Source: Mesosutterella faecium
GTDB lineage: Bacteria > Pseudomonadota > Gammaproteobacteria > Burkholderiales > Burkholderiaceae_F
Direction: 5' to 3'
Assembly: GCF_022809315.2 (NCBI RefSeq)
Contig: NZ_JAKZJU020000002.1
Coordinates: 62,001-126,000, forward strand
Length of the DNA: 64,000 bases
Shown: piece after piece, positions 1 through 8,883 of the stretch
Layout of the letters: each line of letters begins with the position of its first letter
Numbering within the stretch: position 1 is the stretch's first letter
Position numbers and translations under genes: made by a program
The notes under the pieces: model-generated
Told to the model about the DNA's origin: nothing
The model's database searches: none
What the model saw: only the letters and a program-made list of their open reading frames with translations

Positions 1-93
1 TTTCCCCGCGATCGGCTCGAGCAGCGCTTCGAGGCCGAAACGGCGGCTACCAGGGTGGACTTTCAGAGCGTGTCCGGGATCCGCCATGACTGA
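1..93 (+). CDS. phnG: PhnG-like C-P lyase subunit, C-terminal end (partial)
   Basis: The window opens inside an open frame that ends at a TGA at 91-93. Its last thirty residues include ETAATRVDFQSV, which resembles the conserved C-terminus of PhnG (an xxAxRVDFFTMVRG-like tail). PhnG is a subunit of the carbon-phosphorus lyase core complex that loads phosphonates onto ATP-derived ribose. The final residues (SGIRHD) depart from the usual RG-D ending. The next open frame overlaps the stop, as phnG and phnH do in C-P lyase operons, and that frame looks like PhnH, which supports the call. Only 30 residues are visible, so the assignment rests largely on the neighbour. Confidence 0.5.
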   Translation, partial: FPRDRLEQRFEAETAATRVDFQSVSGIRHD

Positions 94-629
94 GCGGACG
101 GTTCTTCGCGGAGCCGCGCTTTCCGAGCAACGGGCCTTCCGCTGCCTGCTGCTCGCCCTTTCCTATCCGGAAAGGCCGGCTGCGGCCCCGCCGACGAGTT
201 TTTCCTTGGCTCCTGCTTGCTCGCGCTCTCGGGCGGCCTGGGGCTCGTCTGCCTAATGGGGGAGTGCGACGCGTCCCTGCGGGGCCCCTGGGGCTGCTCC
301 GGAGCGCGCAGGCTCAGGAGGCCGACGTGGTTCTCGCGCCTGCGAGGTTCGGCCCGGTCGTGCGGACCCTCAAGCGCGGCACGGAGCTCGATCCGGACCT
401 TTCGGTCCGGCTCGTGCTGCTTAACGGCGGCTGCGCCCCGGGCGAAGAGGTGCGGCTCACGGGTCCGGGCGTGCGCGGCAGCCTGGCCGTGTCGGTCCCG
501 GGGGCGGACCGCGCGTTCTGGGAGGCCCGCGGGGAGGCCATCCTCTGCGTGTCTCACGAAAGAAATCCTTCGGACATTCCGTTCGACCGGATTGTCCGTC
601 TGGGTCCAGCGCCGGTTTCCGCCTGCTGA
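86..629 (+). pseudogene. phnH: phnH-like gene broken by two frameshifts
   Basis: Three consecutive frames together read like PhnH, a C-P lyase core subunit. The frame from ATG 86 gives SEQRAFRCLLLALSYPERP, matching the PhnH N-terminal pattern for the (x)FRxLLxAMSxPG motif. Near 180 coding passes to frame 1 (ADEFFLGSCLLALSGGLGL). Near 265-300 it passes to frame 3 (ADVVLAPARFG, RGTELDPDLSVRLVLL, EEVRLTGPGV), which matches the GTxxxPExxATLIL and LTGPGI segments. The C-terminal PRTT motif of PhnH is absent. The gene overlaps the stop of the upstream phnG-like frame. With two frameshifts it is probably inactive, unless sequencing errors are responsible. No phnI follows. Confidence 0.55.
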
Positions 630-668
630 TTCCGCGCTTTTCTTTTTAACTTTATGGAGTTTTAACTC

Positions 669-1127
669 ATGAACCGCATCACAGTGACTGAAAAAGGGCA
701 AAGCCTCATCTTCACGTTCGAGGACATCCTCAAGTACTTCGGCTCGGGAAAGATCTCGGGCTGCGTCGTCGGGGTGAGCCACGGGCTCATCTCCATGCAG
801 CTCGCCTTTCCGATGCTCGACGCGGGCCGCCCCCTCGAGCGGCGCGAGGTGAGCGTCCGCACGGCCTTCCCCGGCGCGGGAGCCCGCGACGCGCTTGAGA
901 TGGTGACGCGCTGCTTTACCGACGGCCTCGTCGTGGTCGACAAGAACATGCCGGAGGCGAAGGACGCGGTCGAGAGCCCCGGGGGACGCTACTACTTTGA
1001 GTACAGCTACCGCGGCCGCACGATCGCCTGCAGCGTGAAGCCGGGCTGAGTGAAGCCGGAATTCATCGCCCTCGCCCGGCTGAAGAACCGCACCCCGGAG
1101 CAGGAGTCGGCGCTGGACTTTCGATGA
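669..1127 (+). pseudogene. FmdE-like protein with an in-frame stop
   Basis: The open frame from ATG 669 (GGAG about 11 bases upstream) encodes 126 residues and stops at TGA 1047-1049. The same frame then continues for another 25 codons (VKPEFIALARLKNRTPEQES) to a second TGA at 1125-1127. Read through, the layout (SHGLISMQLAFPML, then GARDALEMVTRCFTDGLVVVD, then GRYYFEYSYRG, then a KPEFIxLxRxxNRTPEQ tail) resembles FmdE-family proteins. Those have a GHxxxG region, a DAxQxxTGCTxGKGNLxxxD motif and a C-terminal tail of this kind. The family Cys/His positions are mostly missing. The neighbours on both sides are also broken, so a nonsense mutation is likelier than programmed readthrough. The FmdE link is a pattern match by eye. 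Confidence 0.45.
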
Positions 1128-1307
1128 ATTTCCTCTGTCCCTGATGCTGACAGGCCCGGGGGCGCTCGGTGATCAGCGTACAGATGTTTGATGATCTGCG
1201 TTATGAATTTGTTCCGGTGATTGCGGCAGTTTCCCTGGGCCGATATGGCCATTGCCGCCGTGGTCATGCTGATAATCGAAAAATCAATTGGCCTGAAGGC
1301 AGTTTAG
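1126..1307 (+). pseudogene. remnant of an ABC transporter permease C-terminus
   Basis: Three short frames add up to the end of a binding-protein-dependent permease. They are EFPLSLMLTGPG (frame from 1126), VISVQMFDDLRYEFVPVIAA (frame from 1171) and ADMAIAAVVMLIIEKSIGLK, ending at TAG 1305-1307. The order of a conserved LxGPG-xxxISVxxFD stretch, then a hydrophobic helix and a short polar end, is typical of the last membrane segment of iron- and phosphonate-type (PhnV/FbpB-like) permeases. At least two frame changes are needed within 180 bases, and nothing upstream encodes the rest of the protein. It is the third decayed gene in the first 1.3 kb and fits a lost phosphonate uptake and breakdown locus. 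Confidence 0.5.
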
Positions 1308-1421
1308 GGCGGGAAGAGAAAATCATAAATAGTGAATGCCGCCTTACGGCAGCAAAGGATGAGACTGACGGGACGGTTAAAGCGGTAAAGCACGGCGCGC
1401 CGAACTTTGAATCCCGCTCAA

Positions 1422-2654
1422 TCACCAAAGGAGTTGCAGCAGGCAGGCTCCCGCGATGTAGCAGAGCAGGTACAGCGCGCTGCAGCGGGCAAGCAGCGGC
1501 AGCGTCTTCAGGTAGTCCGCCCTGAAGTAGTCGAGCGTCACCGTAAGGCACATGTGCGTGGGCGTGAGCATGATGCCCGCAAGCCCGCAGGAGAGGATCA
1601 CGCCGGCGAGCTCGAGGCTGCCCTGCGGGACGAGGGCGGCGGCCAGCGGCATCACGATTCCAACGTAGCCCGGGGTCATGCCTACGACCGCCCCGAGCAC
1701 GAAGGCCGCGGCGCCAAGCAGCACCGGCGCGGGCATCGGCGCGGAGAGGATCGCGGCCGCAAGCTGCTCGAGCGCTCCGGACTCGCCCGCGAGTTCCACG
1801 AACAGAAGTATGGCGAAGGTGTTGAGAAACAGAGGCCACTCGAAGGTGTTCTTCAGGATTGAGCGCAGGTCGACGGGCTTGCCGAAAGCAAGGAGAACGG
1901 GGATCATGCCTCCGGCAACAAGGCCGATCGAGCGCCCCGCGCCCAGGTTCGTCGCGAACATCAGCACAAAGCTCGCAGCGATGGGGAGCACAGCGAGAAA
2001 CACCTCCCTGGCGGCTTCGAGCCCGGAGCCGGACGGGGCCCCGGAGGACCGCGCCCGGGCCTTGACCGAGCGCAGCAGCACGAGCCATCCGGCCGCCGCA
2101 AAGACCGCCCCGGTCCACAGCAGGCTCGCGATCAGCTCTCCAATGTCCACCCGGGCGATGGAGGCGGCGAGAATGACGCCCGGGGCGATCGGCCTCAGGT
2201 TTTCAAAGATGTGCCGGAACCAGAAGTTCACGGCGGACTTCTGCTCGGCCGAGAGGCCCAGCCCCTGCGAGGCCTCATCGACGATGGGGGCGGAAAACCG
2301 CGCTCCGCCCACCGAGGGGAGGAGCCCGAGGAAGGCCGGCATCAGAAAAAGAGTCGCCTTGGGCGAGTGGAAGGTTTTCTCCAGTGCCGCGACCATGCCC
2401 CGGATCGACTGCGCGCCTTTTAATTCAGACTCGATCGCCATGACGGCAAGAAGCGCGCCCATCAGGTCCCAGGTGCGCGGCGAGAGCGCCGTCTTTTCAA
2501 GCGAGGCGGCGAGTACCCCTGGGTCCCTCGACGTGAAGGCCCAGATGAGAAGCCCGCCCGAGAGCGTGGCGGCTCCGACCGGGACCTTCCTGCGGATGAG
2601 CCAGACGATGAGCAGGACGGCAAGTCCCATCACCAGCGCGATGCTTCCGCTCAT
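1422..2654 (-). CDS. DUF401 family integral membrane protein
   Basis: This 410-residue protein is almost entirely hydrophobic, with about ten membrane segments. It carries the LPSVGGARFSAPIV motif near residue 112 and a PIAPGVILAASI segment that I associate with the DUF401 (TIGR00529) family of putative transporters. A late GMTPGYVGIVMPL loop resembles ion-transporter type re-entrant segments. The substrate is unknown. ATG 2654 has a GGGAGG about ten bases upstream, and the gene starts 18 bases after the stop of the ADP-ribosylglycohydrolase gene, so the two are probably co-transcribed. Length and motif order look complete. Confidence 0.75.
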   Translation of the reverse strand: MSGSIALVMGLAVLLIVWLIRRKVPVGAATLSGGLLIWAFTSRDPGVLAASLEKTALSPRTWDLMGALLAVMAIESELKGAQSIRGMVAALEKTFHSPKATLFLMPAFLGLLPSVGGARFSAPIVDEASQGLGLSAEQKSAVNFWFRHIFENLRPIAPGVILAASIARVDIGELIASLLWTGAVFAAAGWLVLLRSVKARARSSGAPSGSGLEAAREVFLAVLPIAASFVLMFATNLGAGRSIGLVAGGMIPVLLAFGKPVDLRSILKNTFEWPLFLNTFAILLFVELAGESGALEQLAAAILSAPMPAPVLLGAAAFVLGAVVGMTPGYVGIVMPLAAALVPQGSLELAGVILSCGLAGIMLTPTHMCLTVTLDYFRADYLKTLPLLARCSALYLLCYIAGACLLQLLW

Positions 2655-2672
2655 GGCTGCGGCCTCCCTTTG

Positions 2673-3551
2673 TCAGGTCTGGGCGGCCGCGGGGGCGTCT
2701 TTTTCCCGGGCGGGGGCTGAAAGGCCTCCGGGCTTTGTCGCCGCGGCGCGGTCGAGGATCGAAAGCAGAGGCTGCGGGAGCCTGCTGCGGGCCGCTTCGC
2801 GGACCGGCCCGGGCACGCCCCAGTAGGCCTCGGCGAGGCTCCCCGCGATGGCGGCCTGGGTGTCGGTGTCCCCGCCGAAGGAGATCGCGCGCCGCAGCGC
2901 ATCCTCGAAGCTGTCCGAAGAGAGAAAGCTCATGAAGGCGATGGGCAGTGTGTCCATGCAGGTGACGGAGGGCCGGGCCGAGGCCCTGAAGGCCTCGAAG
3001 GATCCGGAAAGATCGTAGCCGTAGCGCCCGGTGATATAGGAGCGGATGTCCTCAGCCGAAGCGCCGGTTCTCGCAAGGAAAATGCCCGAGGCCGCGGCGC
3101 AGGCTCCGCGGATGCCCTCCGGGTGGTTATGGGTCACGGCGGCGGCGATCTCCGCGAAGCGCTCAGTCTGCGGCAGACTGTCGAAAAACCAGCCAGCGGG
3201 GGAGACCCGCATCGCCGAGCCGTTGCCAAAGCTGTTGTAGGGCCGGGGGTCCTCGGAGCGCAGCCACAGCTTGAAGCGCACGCCGTAACCCGCATTCGGG
3301 TAGAGGAGCGCGAGACGGCGGATCGAGGCGATGAGCGCGGAGGGCGTCTTCTGCGGATCGCCTCCGCCTTCGATCAGGCCTTCGGCCACGGCGAGCGTGA
3401 GCACCGTGTCATCGGTGAAGCGAGAGGCGGGTGCAAAAAGTGGCCCGGCGTACGAGTTGATCGTCCGGGGAGCGCGGCAGTGCTCGTAGGGGCTGCCCGC
3501 GATGTCGCCCGCGATCGCGCCGTACAGGAAGCCATGGCTGAAGTCTTTCAT
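2673..3551 (-). CDS. ADP-ribosylglycohydrolase family protein
   Basis: This 292-residue protein belongs to the ARH/DraG family, which hydrolyses ADP-ribose from proteins or small molecules using paired magnesium ions. Visible motifs are GAIAGDIAGSPYE at the N-terminus, SRFTDDTVLTLAVAEGL (the TDDT metal site), NGSAMRVSPAGWF in the middle and GGDTDTQAAIAGSLAEAYWG near the C-terminus (the DTD metal site). The family's key acidic residues are therefore present. The open frame extends 37 codons upstream, but ATG 3551 matches the family start and has GGAG about ten bases upstream. It lies directly upstream of the DUF401 gene and downstream of a hypothetical gene on the same strand. Confidence 0.85.
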   Translation of the reverse strand: MKDFSHGFLYGAIAGDIAGSPYEHCRAPRTINSYAGPLFAPASRFTDDTVLTLAVAEGLIEGGGDPQKTPSALIASIRRLALLYPNAGYGVRFKLWLRSEDPRPYNSFGNGSAMRVSPAGWFFDSLPQTERFAEIAAAVTHNHPEGIRGACAAASGIFLARTGASAEDIRSYITGRYGYDLSGSFEAFRASARPSVTCMDTLPIAFMSFLSSDSFEDALRRAISFGGDTDTQAAIAGSLAEAYWGVPGPVREAARSRLPQPLLSILDRAAATKPGGLSAPAREKDAPAAAQT

Positions 3552-3685
3552 AAGAGCGCTCTCCAGAAAGGAGCCGGTCCCTTTTGACGCGGGCGGATAG
3601 CCGCGGCGGAGCGGCCCGCCGCGTCCGGGGAAACAGGGGCGTCCGAAAAAGAAGGATAGCACCGCCCGGACGGCCCCGAAGCCTT

Positions 3686-4636
3686 TCAGCGGCGCAGCGC
3701 CTCCTCGGCCCAGAGCGCGCGCCGGGCGGCCTCTTCGGGCAGCCCATCCAGATCCCCGAGGAGGGGCTTCAGGCGGCTGGGGATGAAGCGGCGGAAGACA
3801 AGGGCGCTGCCCCCCGGCGAATACCAGGCTCCCGCCTGCGTGAAGGGGGCGGCAGCATCCATTGCAAGGCGGTTCAGGTCAAGGGCCGCCTGCCAGGCGA
3901 GGGCTTCGGAGGGCTGCCTCGCGGGCAGCTGCAGCTCGATGGCAAGCCCGGGCCCCAGGGCCGCGTGGCGAGAGGCCCGAAGCGTGAGCCGCGTTCCCGC
4001 TCCCCCGGGGCCGGAGAGCTTCCCCTCGAGCCCGGAATCTGTGACGGAGGGCTCCTTCAGGGCGGCGGCCCAGTCCGAGGCCCACCGCCTGAAATCCCCG
4101 GCGTTCCAGGCCGGCTCGGAGGCGTCCGCGCTCCCGCGGCCGGTGAGGGAGGCGACAAAGCCCGTGAAGAGCGCCTTCGGGGCTTCGAGCGCTGCTTCCT
4201 TCACGGCTGCCCCTGCTGCCTCGCTCCAGCGCCCGATCCGAATGCGGCTGCCGACCCGCAGCTCGCCGCTGCCCGCGCAGTAGAGCGCGCCGCAGGAAGC
4301 GAAGGCGTTGATCGCGTTTTCGGTGCGCGGGTTGAAGGGGAAGCGCTTCCTCACGAGGGAGGGGACGCCCGAGGTGACGACGAGGTCCGAGGCTTCGGCC
4401 TGTCCGGGGCCGGTCTTCGCGGCGCGCGCCGTGAGGAGGACTTCGCTCGAGGGCGTGACAAGCTTCAGGCTCGCCTCGTCCTCGTAGGAGGCAAAGACTC
4501 CGGGCTCGTCAATGAACAGCAGCGCGACGCGCGCGAGCGACAGCCCGCAGGCCTCGTGCGCCCCGCTCTGGAGATCCTCGGCGAGCTGCTCGGCCGTGAG
4601 CCCGCGCTCTCTCTTTTTAAAAAGCCAGTCCAGCAT
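3686..4636 (-). CDS. hypothetical cytosolic protein
   Basis: This 316-residue protein has no signal peptide or membrane segment. I do not recognise a family. It begins MLDWLFKKRERGLTAEQLAEDLQSG and contains hydrophobic, alanine-rich stretches with GC-rich codon use like its neighbours, so it looks like a genuine gene. The middle (FPFNPRTENAINAFASCGALYCAG) and the C-terminal end (FRRFIPSRLKPLLGDLDGLP) are the least compositionally biased parts and would be best for profile searches. It lies 134 bases upstream of the ADP-ribosylglycohydrolase gene on the same strand and may lead that transcript. Confidence 0.55.
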   Translation of the reverse strand: MLDWLFKKRERGLTAEQLAEDLQSGAHEACGLSLARVALLFIDEPGVFASYEDEASLKLVTPSSEVLLTARAAKTGPGQAEASDLVVTSGVPSLVRKRFPFNPRTENAINAFASCGALYCAGSGELRVGSRIRIGRWSEAAGAAVKEAALEAPKALFTGFVASLTGRGSADASEPAWNAGDFRRWASDWAAALKEPSVTDSGLEGKLSGPGGAGTRLTLRASRHAALGPGLAIELQLPARQPSEALAWQAALDLNRLAMDAAAPFTQAGAWYSPGGSALVFRRFIPSRLKPLLGDLDGLPEEAARRALWAEEALRR

Positions 4637-4995
4637 GGCATCCTCAAGGAAAAAGCGGAGGGCGCAGCTCCTGAGGCTTGCGCCCGTGTGGGGTGAGCAT
4701 AGCCCAAAAGAGAGCGCCCTGCGCCTTCTGCCGCCCTTACGTCAGGATATATGGAGCTGCCTAAAAAATAGGCATACTGGGTTAGCCCTTAGAAACAATG
4801 GGGATTTTTGTCGCGAAACCCGCTCTTATTCACAGATTCTGTGGAAATGTGGCCCCAAGGTTACAGCAAAATTTTGTAATGCAGGAAAAATGGCAGCGCC
4901 CGCCGCTCGCAAGGGAGCTCTTGTCGCCTGCGGCGGCGCCGGGAGGGCCTGGGGAGCGGGGGCGGACAAGCCCCCCTTTTCTGTGGAAGCGTCGG
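4637..4995. other. intergenic region
   Basis: No gene is apparent between the hypothetical gene and the M20 peptidase gene. The stretch 4740-4880 is AT-richer than its surroundings and could hold the promoter for the minus-strand gene at 4636. Near 4961-4980 a GGGGGC/GCCCCC inverted repeat followed by TTTT resembles a terminator reading rightward. Confidence 0.4.
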
Positions 4996-6267
4996 TCAGA
5001 CCCTGAGGTCGAGCGGGGCGAGCTCTCCCTCGACTCCGGCCAGCGCGAGCAGGAGCAGCAGAGAACGCTGTTCGCACACCCACACTCCCCGCGGGTCGAA
5101 CCATTCGGCGAGCGTGTGCGTGCCGAACTCCTCGCCGCCCCGCGAGAGCGTGACGGCGGGAATGCCGCAGGCAATTGCGATGTTGCCGTTCGTGCAGCCG
5201 CCGGGCAGAAGCCGGGGCTGGACGCCCGCGGCGAGCGAGGCCGCCCTGGCGGCCTGCACGATGCGCGAGGACTCGGGCTGGGAGCCGGCCGGGATGTCGA
5301 GGATTTTCCTGCACGACATCCTGATCCGGCCGGGAGTTTCCCAGCGGGCGTTTTCCTCATCGGCTCCGGCCTGAAAGAGCTCCTGCATCCTCTGGTTCAG
5401 CCGCTCGAGGACCGTGGCGCTGTTTGAGCGGGCGTTCACCTTGAAGGAGGCGCGGGAGGCGATGCCGTGAATCGCCTGGCCGCCTTCGATCAGCGTGACC
5501 GAAAGCACGGTCTTAGGTTCGGCAGGGAGCTCCAGGTCCGCGAGCTTTGCGGCCGCCCGGGCCGCGGCGTGCACGGCGCTCGGCTCTCCCCAGGCTGTCC
5601 AGACATGGCCGCCCGGGCCCTCGTAGTCGACCTGCCAGTCGACCATCCCGGTCGCGTTGGCGTAGAAGGTACCGCGGCTGCCGCCGTCGATCGAGATCGA
5701 GGCGAGCAGCTTCGTGCGCGCGGGCAGGTCCTCGCCGAGCAGCCGCTTCATGCCGTCCATCGCGCCCAGGCCTTCCTCGCACACGGTCCCGGCGAACACG
5801 AGGTCGTGGTGGGGGCGGATCCCGCAGGCGCGCAGCGCCTTGAGCACCGCGAGGTTCGCGGCGAGAGCGCGCGTGTCGTCGCAGATGCCCGGGCAGTGGA
5901 TCCGGCCTTCGGCGTCCACGAAGAGGCCCTTCACGTCGCCAAAGGAAAAGACCGTGTCGAGGTGCCCCTCGAGAAGCACCGAAGAGCCGGTGCGGCCCCC
6001 GCCGCGCACAAAGCCGAAGACGTTGCCGCTCGGAGCAGTCTCGACCTCTTCAAGCCCCGCGCCGCGGAGCAGCTCCGCGTACCGGGCGGCCTTCTTCTGC
6101 TCGTGGCGCGAGGGCGCCTCGATGAGCGCGAGTTCCTTTTGCACTTCGATCGTTTCGGGGAGCCTTTCGCGCACGAGCCGCAGGGCCTCCTTCACGGCGG
6201 GCAGGGTCTTGAGCGCCTCAAAGGCGCGGGCGACCTCCGGGCCGACAGCTGTTTTTTCTTCGTTCAC
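4996..6267 (-). CDS. M20 family metallopeptidase (tripeptidase-like)
   Basis: This 423-residue protein resembles PepT-like peptidases of family M20, two-zinc aminoacylase/aminopeptidases that release residues from small peptides in the cytosol. Visible are LLEGHLDTVF (first metal His and general-base Asp region), CPGICDDTRALA (bridging Asp), GTVCEEGLGAMDG (catalytic Glu pair), GGHVWTAWG in the dimerisation lid, and a late GTHTLAEWFD (last metal His). I chose GTG 6267 (VNEEKTAV) because GGAG lies seven bases upstream, whereas the longer open frame starts in low-complexity Arg-rich sequence. The downstream region has no obvious operon partner. The secreted-protein gene upstream is 58 bases away on the same strand. 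Confidence 0.8.
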   Translation of the reverse strand: MNEEKTAVGPEVARAFEALKTLPAVKEALRLVRERLPETIEVQKELALIEAPSRHEQKKAARYAELLRGAGLEEVETAPSGNVFGFVRGGGRTGSSVLLEGHLDTVFSFGDVKGLFVDAEGRIHCPGICDDTRALAANLAVLKALRACGIRPHHDLVFAGTVCEEGLGAMDGMKRLLGEDLPARTKLLASISIDGGSRGTFYANATGMVDWQVDYEGPGGHVWTAWGEPSAVHAAARAAAKLADLELPAEPKTVLSVTLIEGGQAIHGIASRASFKVNARSNSATVLERLNQRMQELFQAGADEENARWETPGRIRMSCRKILDIPAGSQPESSRIVQAARAASLAAGVQPRLLPGGCTNGNIAIACGIPAVTLSRGGEEFGTHTLAEWFDPRGVWVCEQRSLLLLLALAGVEGELAPLDLRV

Positions 6268-6325
6268 GGTTTTCTCCTTTGTGGAAAAAAGACTGCGCCG
6301 CCGCGGGTCCGGGCCGCGCGCTCTT

Positions 6326-7249
6326 TCAGCGCACAAGCTGGCAGCGCGCCGAGAGCCCGAGCGCGGTCGCGATTTCAATCCTTTCCGAAGCGGAGTAGAC
6401 GTAGTCGCGGGACTTCACCCGGGAGGCGGCCTGGCGCACGAAGGGCGCGGCGAGCGTCTCCGGCCCTTCCTTCAGGAAGTCGGCGTAGGCCTCGAGATAG
6501 TGCTCGCGCTTTGCGCCGCTGCGGGCGATCTCAGGGTCGTGGGTGAAGTAGGTGAGGGCGGCCGCGTAGAGCTGGCGGATCTCGTAGGCGTAGGGAAAGT
6601 TGGGGTAGGCCTTGAGGAAGGCGTCGGAGCCCAGGAGAAACCGCCCGAGCCTCTGCGGTGCGGGGCCTTCCTTTTTCGAATTGACCGACGGGATCTTGCC
6701 CGCGGCCTCGTCCATCAGCGCGAAGTATGCGGCCCAGCCGCGCGGCAGCGAGGGCAGGAGGCGGAAGAAGCCGTAGTTTGGCGTGAGCTCGAAGTCCGGG
6801 ATCTCGTTTTCCCGCGAGGCGCGGGAAAAGCCGTTGAAGGCGAGTTCCTGCTCGATCGCCCGCCCGGCGACCGACCCGTCGAAGATCTGCTTTTCCTTGT
6901 AGCGCGAGGCCACCTTGTTGTTGAAGCTCACGATGTTGTTGAGGTAGAGCCGGTAGAACTTCTCGAAGGACGGGTTGTTCGCGTAGAGGGACTCGGTCGC
7001 CTTCGCCTGCTTGATGAGCTCGGTGTGGAAGGTTTTCTGCGCGTGCGAGATCTCAATGGAGTCGTCCTTGAGGTTGATGAAGGAGCGCGCGGAAAAAGGG
7101 TTGGGCTCCGTCTGGACGGATTTGGGCCCGAGCGTCGTGCGCCCCCAGTTGAGGACCCGCTCGATCATGTCGCCTACCGAGGCGGCCTGCGCTGTCGCGG
7201 AGAGCGCAAGAAGCAGGGACGCGCATAGGGCGAGAGCTGTGTTCTTCAT
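6326..7249 (-). CDS. secreted hypothetical protein
   Basis: This 307-residue protein starts at ATG 7249 with a clear Sec signal (MKNTALALCASLLLALSATA, cleavage probably after AQA near residue 22). An upstream in-frame extension of 35 codons is less likely because it would bury the signal. The mature part is mainly helical and charged (SFINLKDDSIEISHAQKTFH, FEKFYRLYLNNIVSFNNKVA), with no membrane segment or catalytic motif that I recognise. It is probably periplasmic. It lies upstream of, and on the same strand as, the M20 peptidase, and diverges from the porin gene across a 470-base gap. Confidence 0.65.
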   Translation of the reverse strand: MKNTALALCASLLLALSATAQAASVGDMIERVLNWGRTTLGPKSVQTEPNPFSARSFINLKDDSIEISHAQKTFHTELIKQAKATESLYANNPSFEKFYRLYLNNIVSFNNKVASRYKEKQIFDGSVAGRAIEQELAFNGFSRASRENEIPDFELTPNYGFFRLLPSLPRGWAAYFALMDEAAGKIPSVNSKKEGPAPQRLGRFLLGSDAFLKAYPNFPYAYEIRQLYAAALTYFTHDPEIARSGAKREHYLEAYADFLKEGPETLAAPFVRQAASRVKSRDYVYSASERIEIATALGLSARCQLVR

Positions 7250-7719
7250 GCCGTGTGTCTTTGAAGCCGAAGCGGAAAGTGTGGAAAAAAGAAAGACCGT
7301 CAGGCGATTATTGTAAGAAGGCGCATGAAAACAGTTCCCCTTAATTTGTTTCAAAGTAATTAACGGGCGGGGTTCGCGCGGGACGGGGAAAAGCCGCGCA
7401 TCGCGCCGCGGCCGGTCCGGGCCCGGCTCTTTGCCTGAAAATGCTTAAGTTCTATCCATAAAGAATTACTCCCGCAGGAAAGCTGGCTCCTCTGCGCTCT
7501 GCGGCGGGCCTGCCCCTGGAATTAACTTTTTCGCTTATTAAAGAGTGACATTTAAATCTTCCGGGCTTTATCAGAAACAATTTTGATTAAAAAAGGGACA
7601 GACTCTTTCGTTTTCCCTCATTGCCTAATCCTATGGATATATGGATATTCGCTCCTTCCGGGGGAACAATTGTGGAGGGTTTTCGTTTTCACCACATTCA
7701 AAGAGAGAAAAGGGCAGTC
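7250..7719. other. divergent intergenic region upstream of the porin
   Basis: This 470-base gap separates two divergent exported-protein genes. It is AT-rich around 7440-7610 and must hold both promoters. I see no coding sequence and cannot assign a particular promoter or operator with confidence. Confidence 0.4.
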
Positions 7720-8814
7720 ATGAAAAAAACACTCATTGCAGCGGCGTTTCTGGGAGCTTTCGCCGCATCGGCCTTCGCGGCCCCGTCGGTCACCCTGTAC
7801 GGCCGCATCGACACCGGGCTGCTTTACCAGCACGTGAACCCGGACGCCCCGGGCAAGGACTCGGTCGACACCGTGTCGATGGAGTCGGGCTGGAACACCG
7901 GCTCGCGCTGGGGGCTTAAGGGCGGGGAGGACATCGGGAACGTCCGCGTGGGCTTCGTGCTCGAGTCGGGCTTCGCCTCCGACGCCGGCACGAGCAGCCA
8001 GGGCGGCCGCCTCTTCGGGCGCCAGGCCACGGTGGAAGTCTCGGGGGCCTGCGGAACGCTCTACGCGGGGCGCCTGGGCTCGATCAATTCCGATATCGGC
8101 TCGATCGGCCTTCTGGGAAGCGTCTCCCCTCTGGGCTCGTCCTTCACCGGGCTCGGCACCCACAACTCCACTGGGCACCTCTGGACGCGCTACGACAACA
8201 CGCTCGCCTACGTGAGCCCTTCCATCGCCGGCTTCAAGGCTGAGGCGATGTACTCCTTCAAGGGCAACACGAAGGACACGTACGGCGTCGAAGGCAAGTC
8301 GAGCGCCGACCGCTACGCCGCCGCGGGCCTCAGCTACAACAACGGCGCCCTCGACCTCGTGCTCACCGGCGACTACACGATGTGGGGCAACGCCGAGCAC
8401 CCGGGCCTTGACGACGGCTGGAGCGTCGTGCTGGGCGGCAACTACAACTTCGGCTTCCTCACCGCCTACGCGAAGGCCACCTACTTCGACAACCAGCTGG
8501 TCGCGGACGACTCCGACCTGAACTTCTTCGGCCTCATCTCGACCCCGGTGAAGGGCTGGGGCGTGTCGGCAAGCGTCAAGGTCCCGGTCTGCGGCGGCAG
8601 CGCCATGGCCGAAGTCGGCTACCGCGACGCGAAGAACGTCGACGACTCGAGCGACAAGTTCCACCGCCTCTACGCGACCGTGGGCTACAGCTACTCCTTC
8701 AGCAAGAGGACCAGCGTCTACGTGACGGGCGGCTACACCCAGGAAAAGGCGAAGAAGCTTGACCGGACGCCGAACGCGGCCCTCGTGGGCGGCGGCCTCG
8801 TGCACAAGTTCTAA
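7720..8814 (+). CDS. general porin, Burkholderiales type
   Basis: This 364-residue outer-membrane protein should form a trimeric diffusion channel. It starts with a Sec signal (MKKTLIAAAFLGAFAASAFA) followed by APSVTLYGRIDTGLLYQ, the standard opening of betaproteobacterial Gram-negative porins. A long run of alternating beta strands with Gly/Tyr/Asn-rich turns follows. The last residue is Phe (GGGLVHKF), the usual recognition signal for the BAM machinery. ATG 7720 was chosen over the earlier in-frame ATG because it immediately precedes the signal peptide. The gene stands alone and is followed by a strong terminator. Confidence 0.92.
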   Translation: MKKTLIAAAFLGAFAASAFAAPSVTLYGRIDTGLLYQHVNPDAPGKDSVDTVSMESGWNTGSRWGLKGGEDIGNVRVGFVLESGFASDAGTSSQGGRLFGRQATVEVSGACGTLYAGRLGSINSDIGSIGLLGSVSPLGSSFTGLGTHNSTGHLWTRYDNTLAYVSPSIAGFKAEAMYSFKGNTKDTYGVEGKSSADRYAAAGLSYNNGALDLVLTGDYTMWGNAEHPGLDDGWSVVLGGNYNFGFLTAYAKATYFDNQLVADDSDLNFFGLISTPVKGWGVSASVKVPVCGGSAMAEVGYRDAKNVDDSSDKFHRLYATVGYSYSFSKRTSVYVTGGYTQEKAKKLDRTPNAALVGGGLVHKF

Positions 8815-8834
8815 AAAACAAGGCTTCAAGTGAC

Positions 8835-8883
8835 CCGCGGGCCGGCCGGAGGGGTTTCCAGCCGGCCCGCGCGGCGTTTTTTC
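8835..8883 (+). terminator. rho-independent terminator of the porin gene
   Basis: A ten-base perfect stem (GCGGGCCGGC at 8837-8846 with GCCGGCCCGC at 8861-8870) is followed within a few bases by TTTTTT at 8877-8882, about 20 bases after the porin stop codon. Confidence 0.85.

Noticed and set aside
669-1127. Selenocysteine readthrough at the TGA in the FmdE-like gene
   Set aside because: No clear SECIS-like stem-loop directly after the TGA, no family precedent that I know for Sec at this position, and neighbouring genes are also broken.
1169-1525. A 118-codon plus-strand gene
   Set aside because: Its first part is one frame of the permease remnant and its second half overlaps the DUF401 gene in antisense.
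1422-1862. Plus-strand open frames over the DUF401 gene
   Set aside because: They are antisense shadows. The minus-strand protein has membrane helices and family motifs.
7618-8829. A 403-codon open frame antisense to the porin
   Set aside because: Composition is a shadow of the GC-rich porin codons, and the porin has a signal peptide, family motifs and a terminator.
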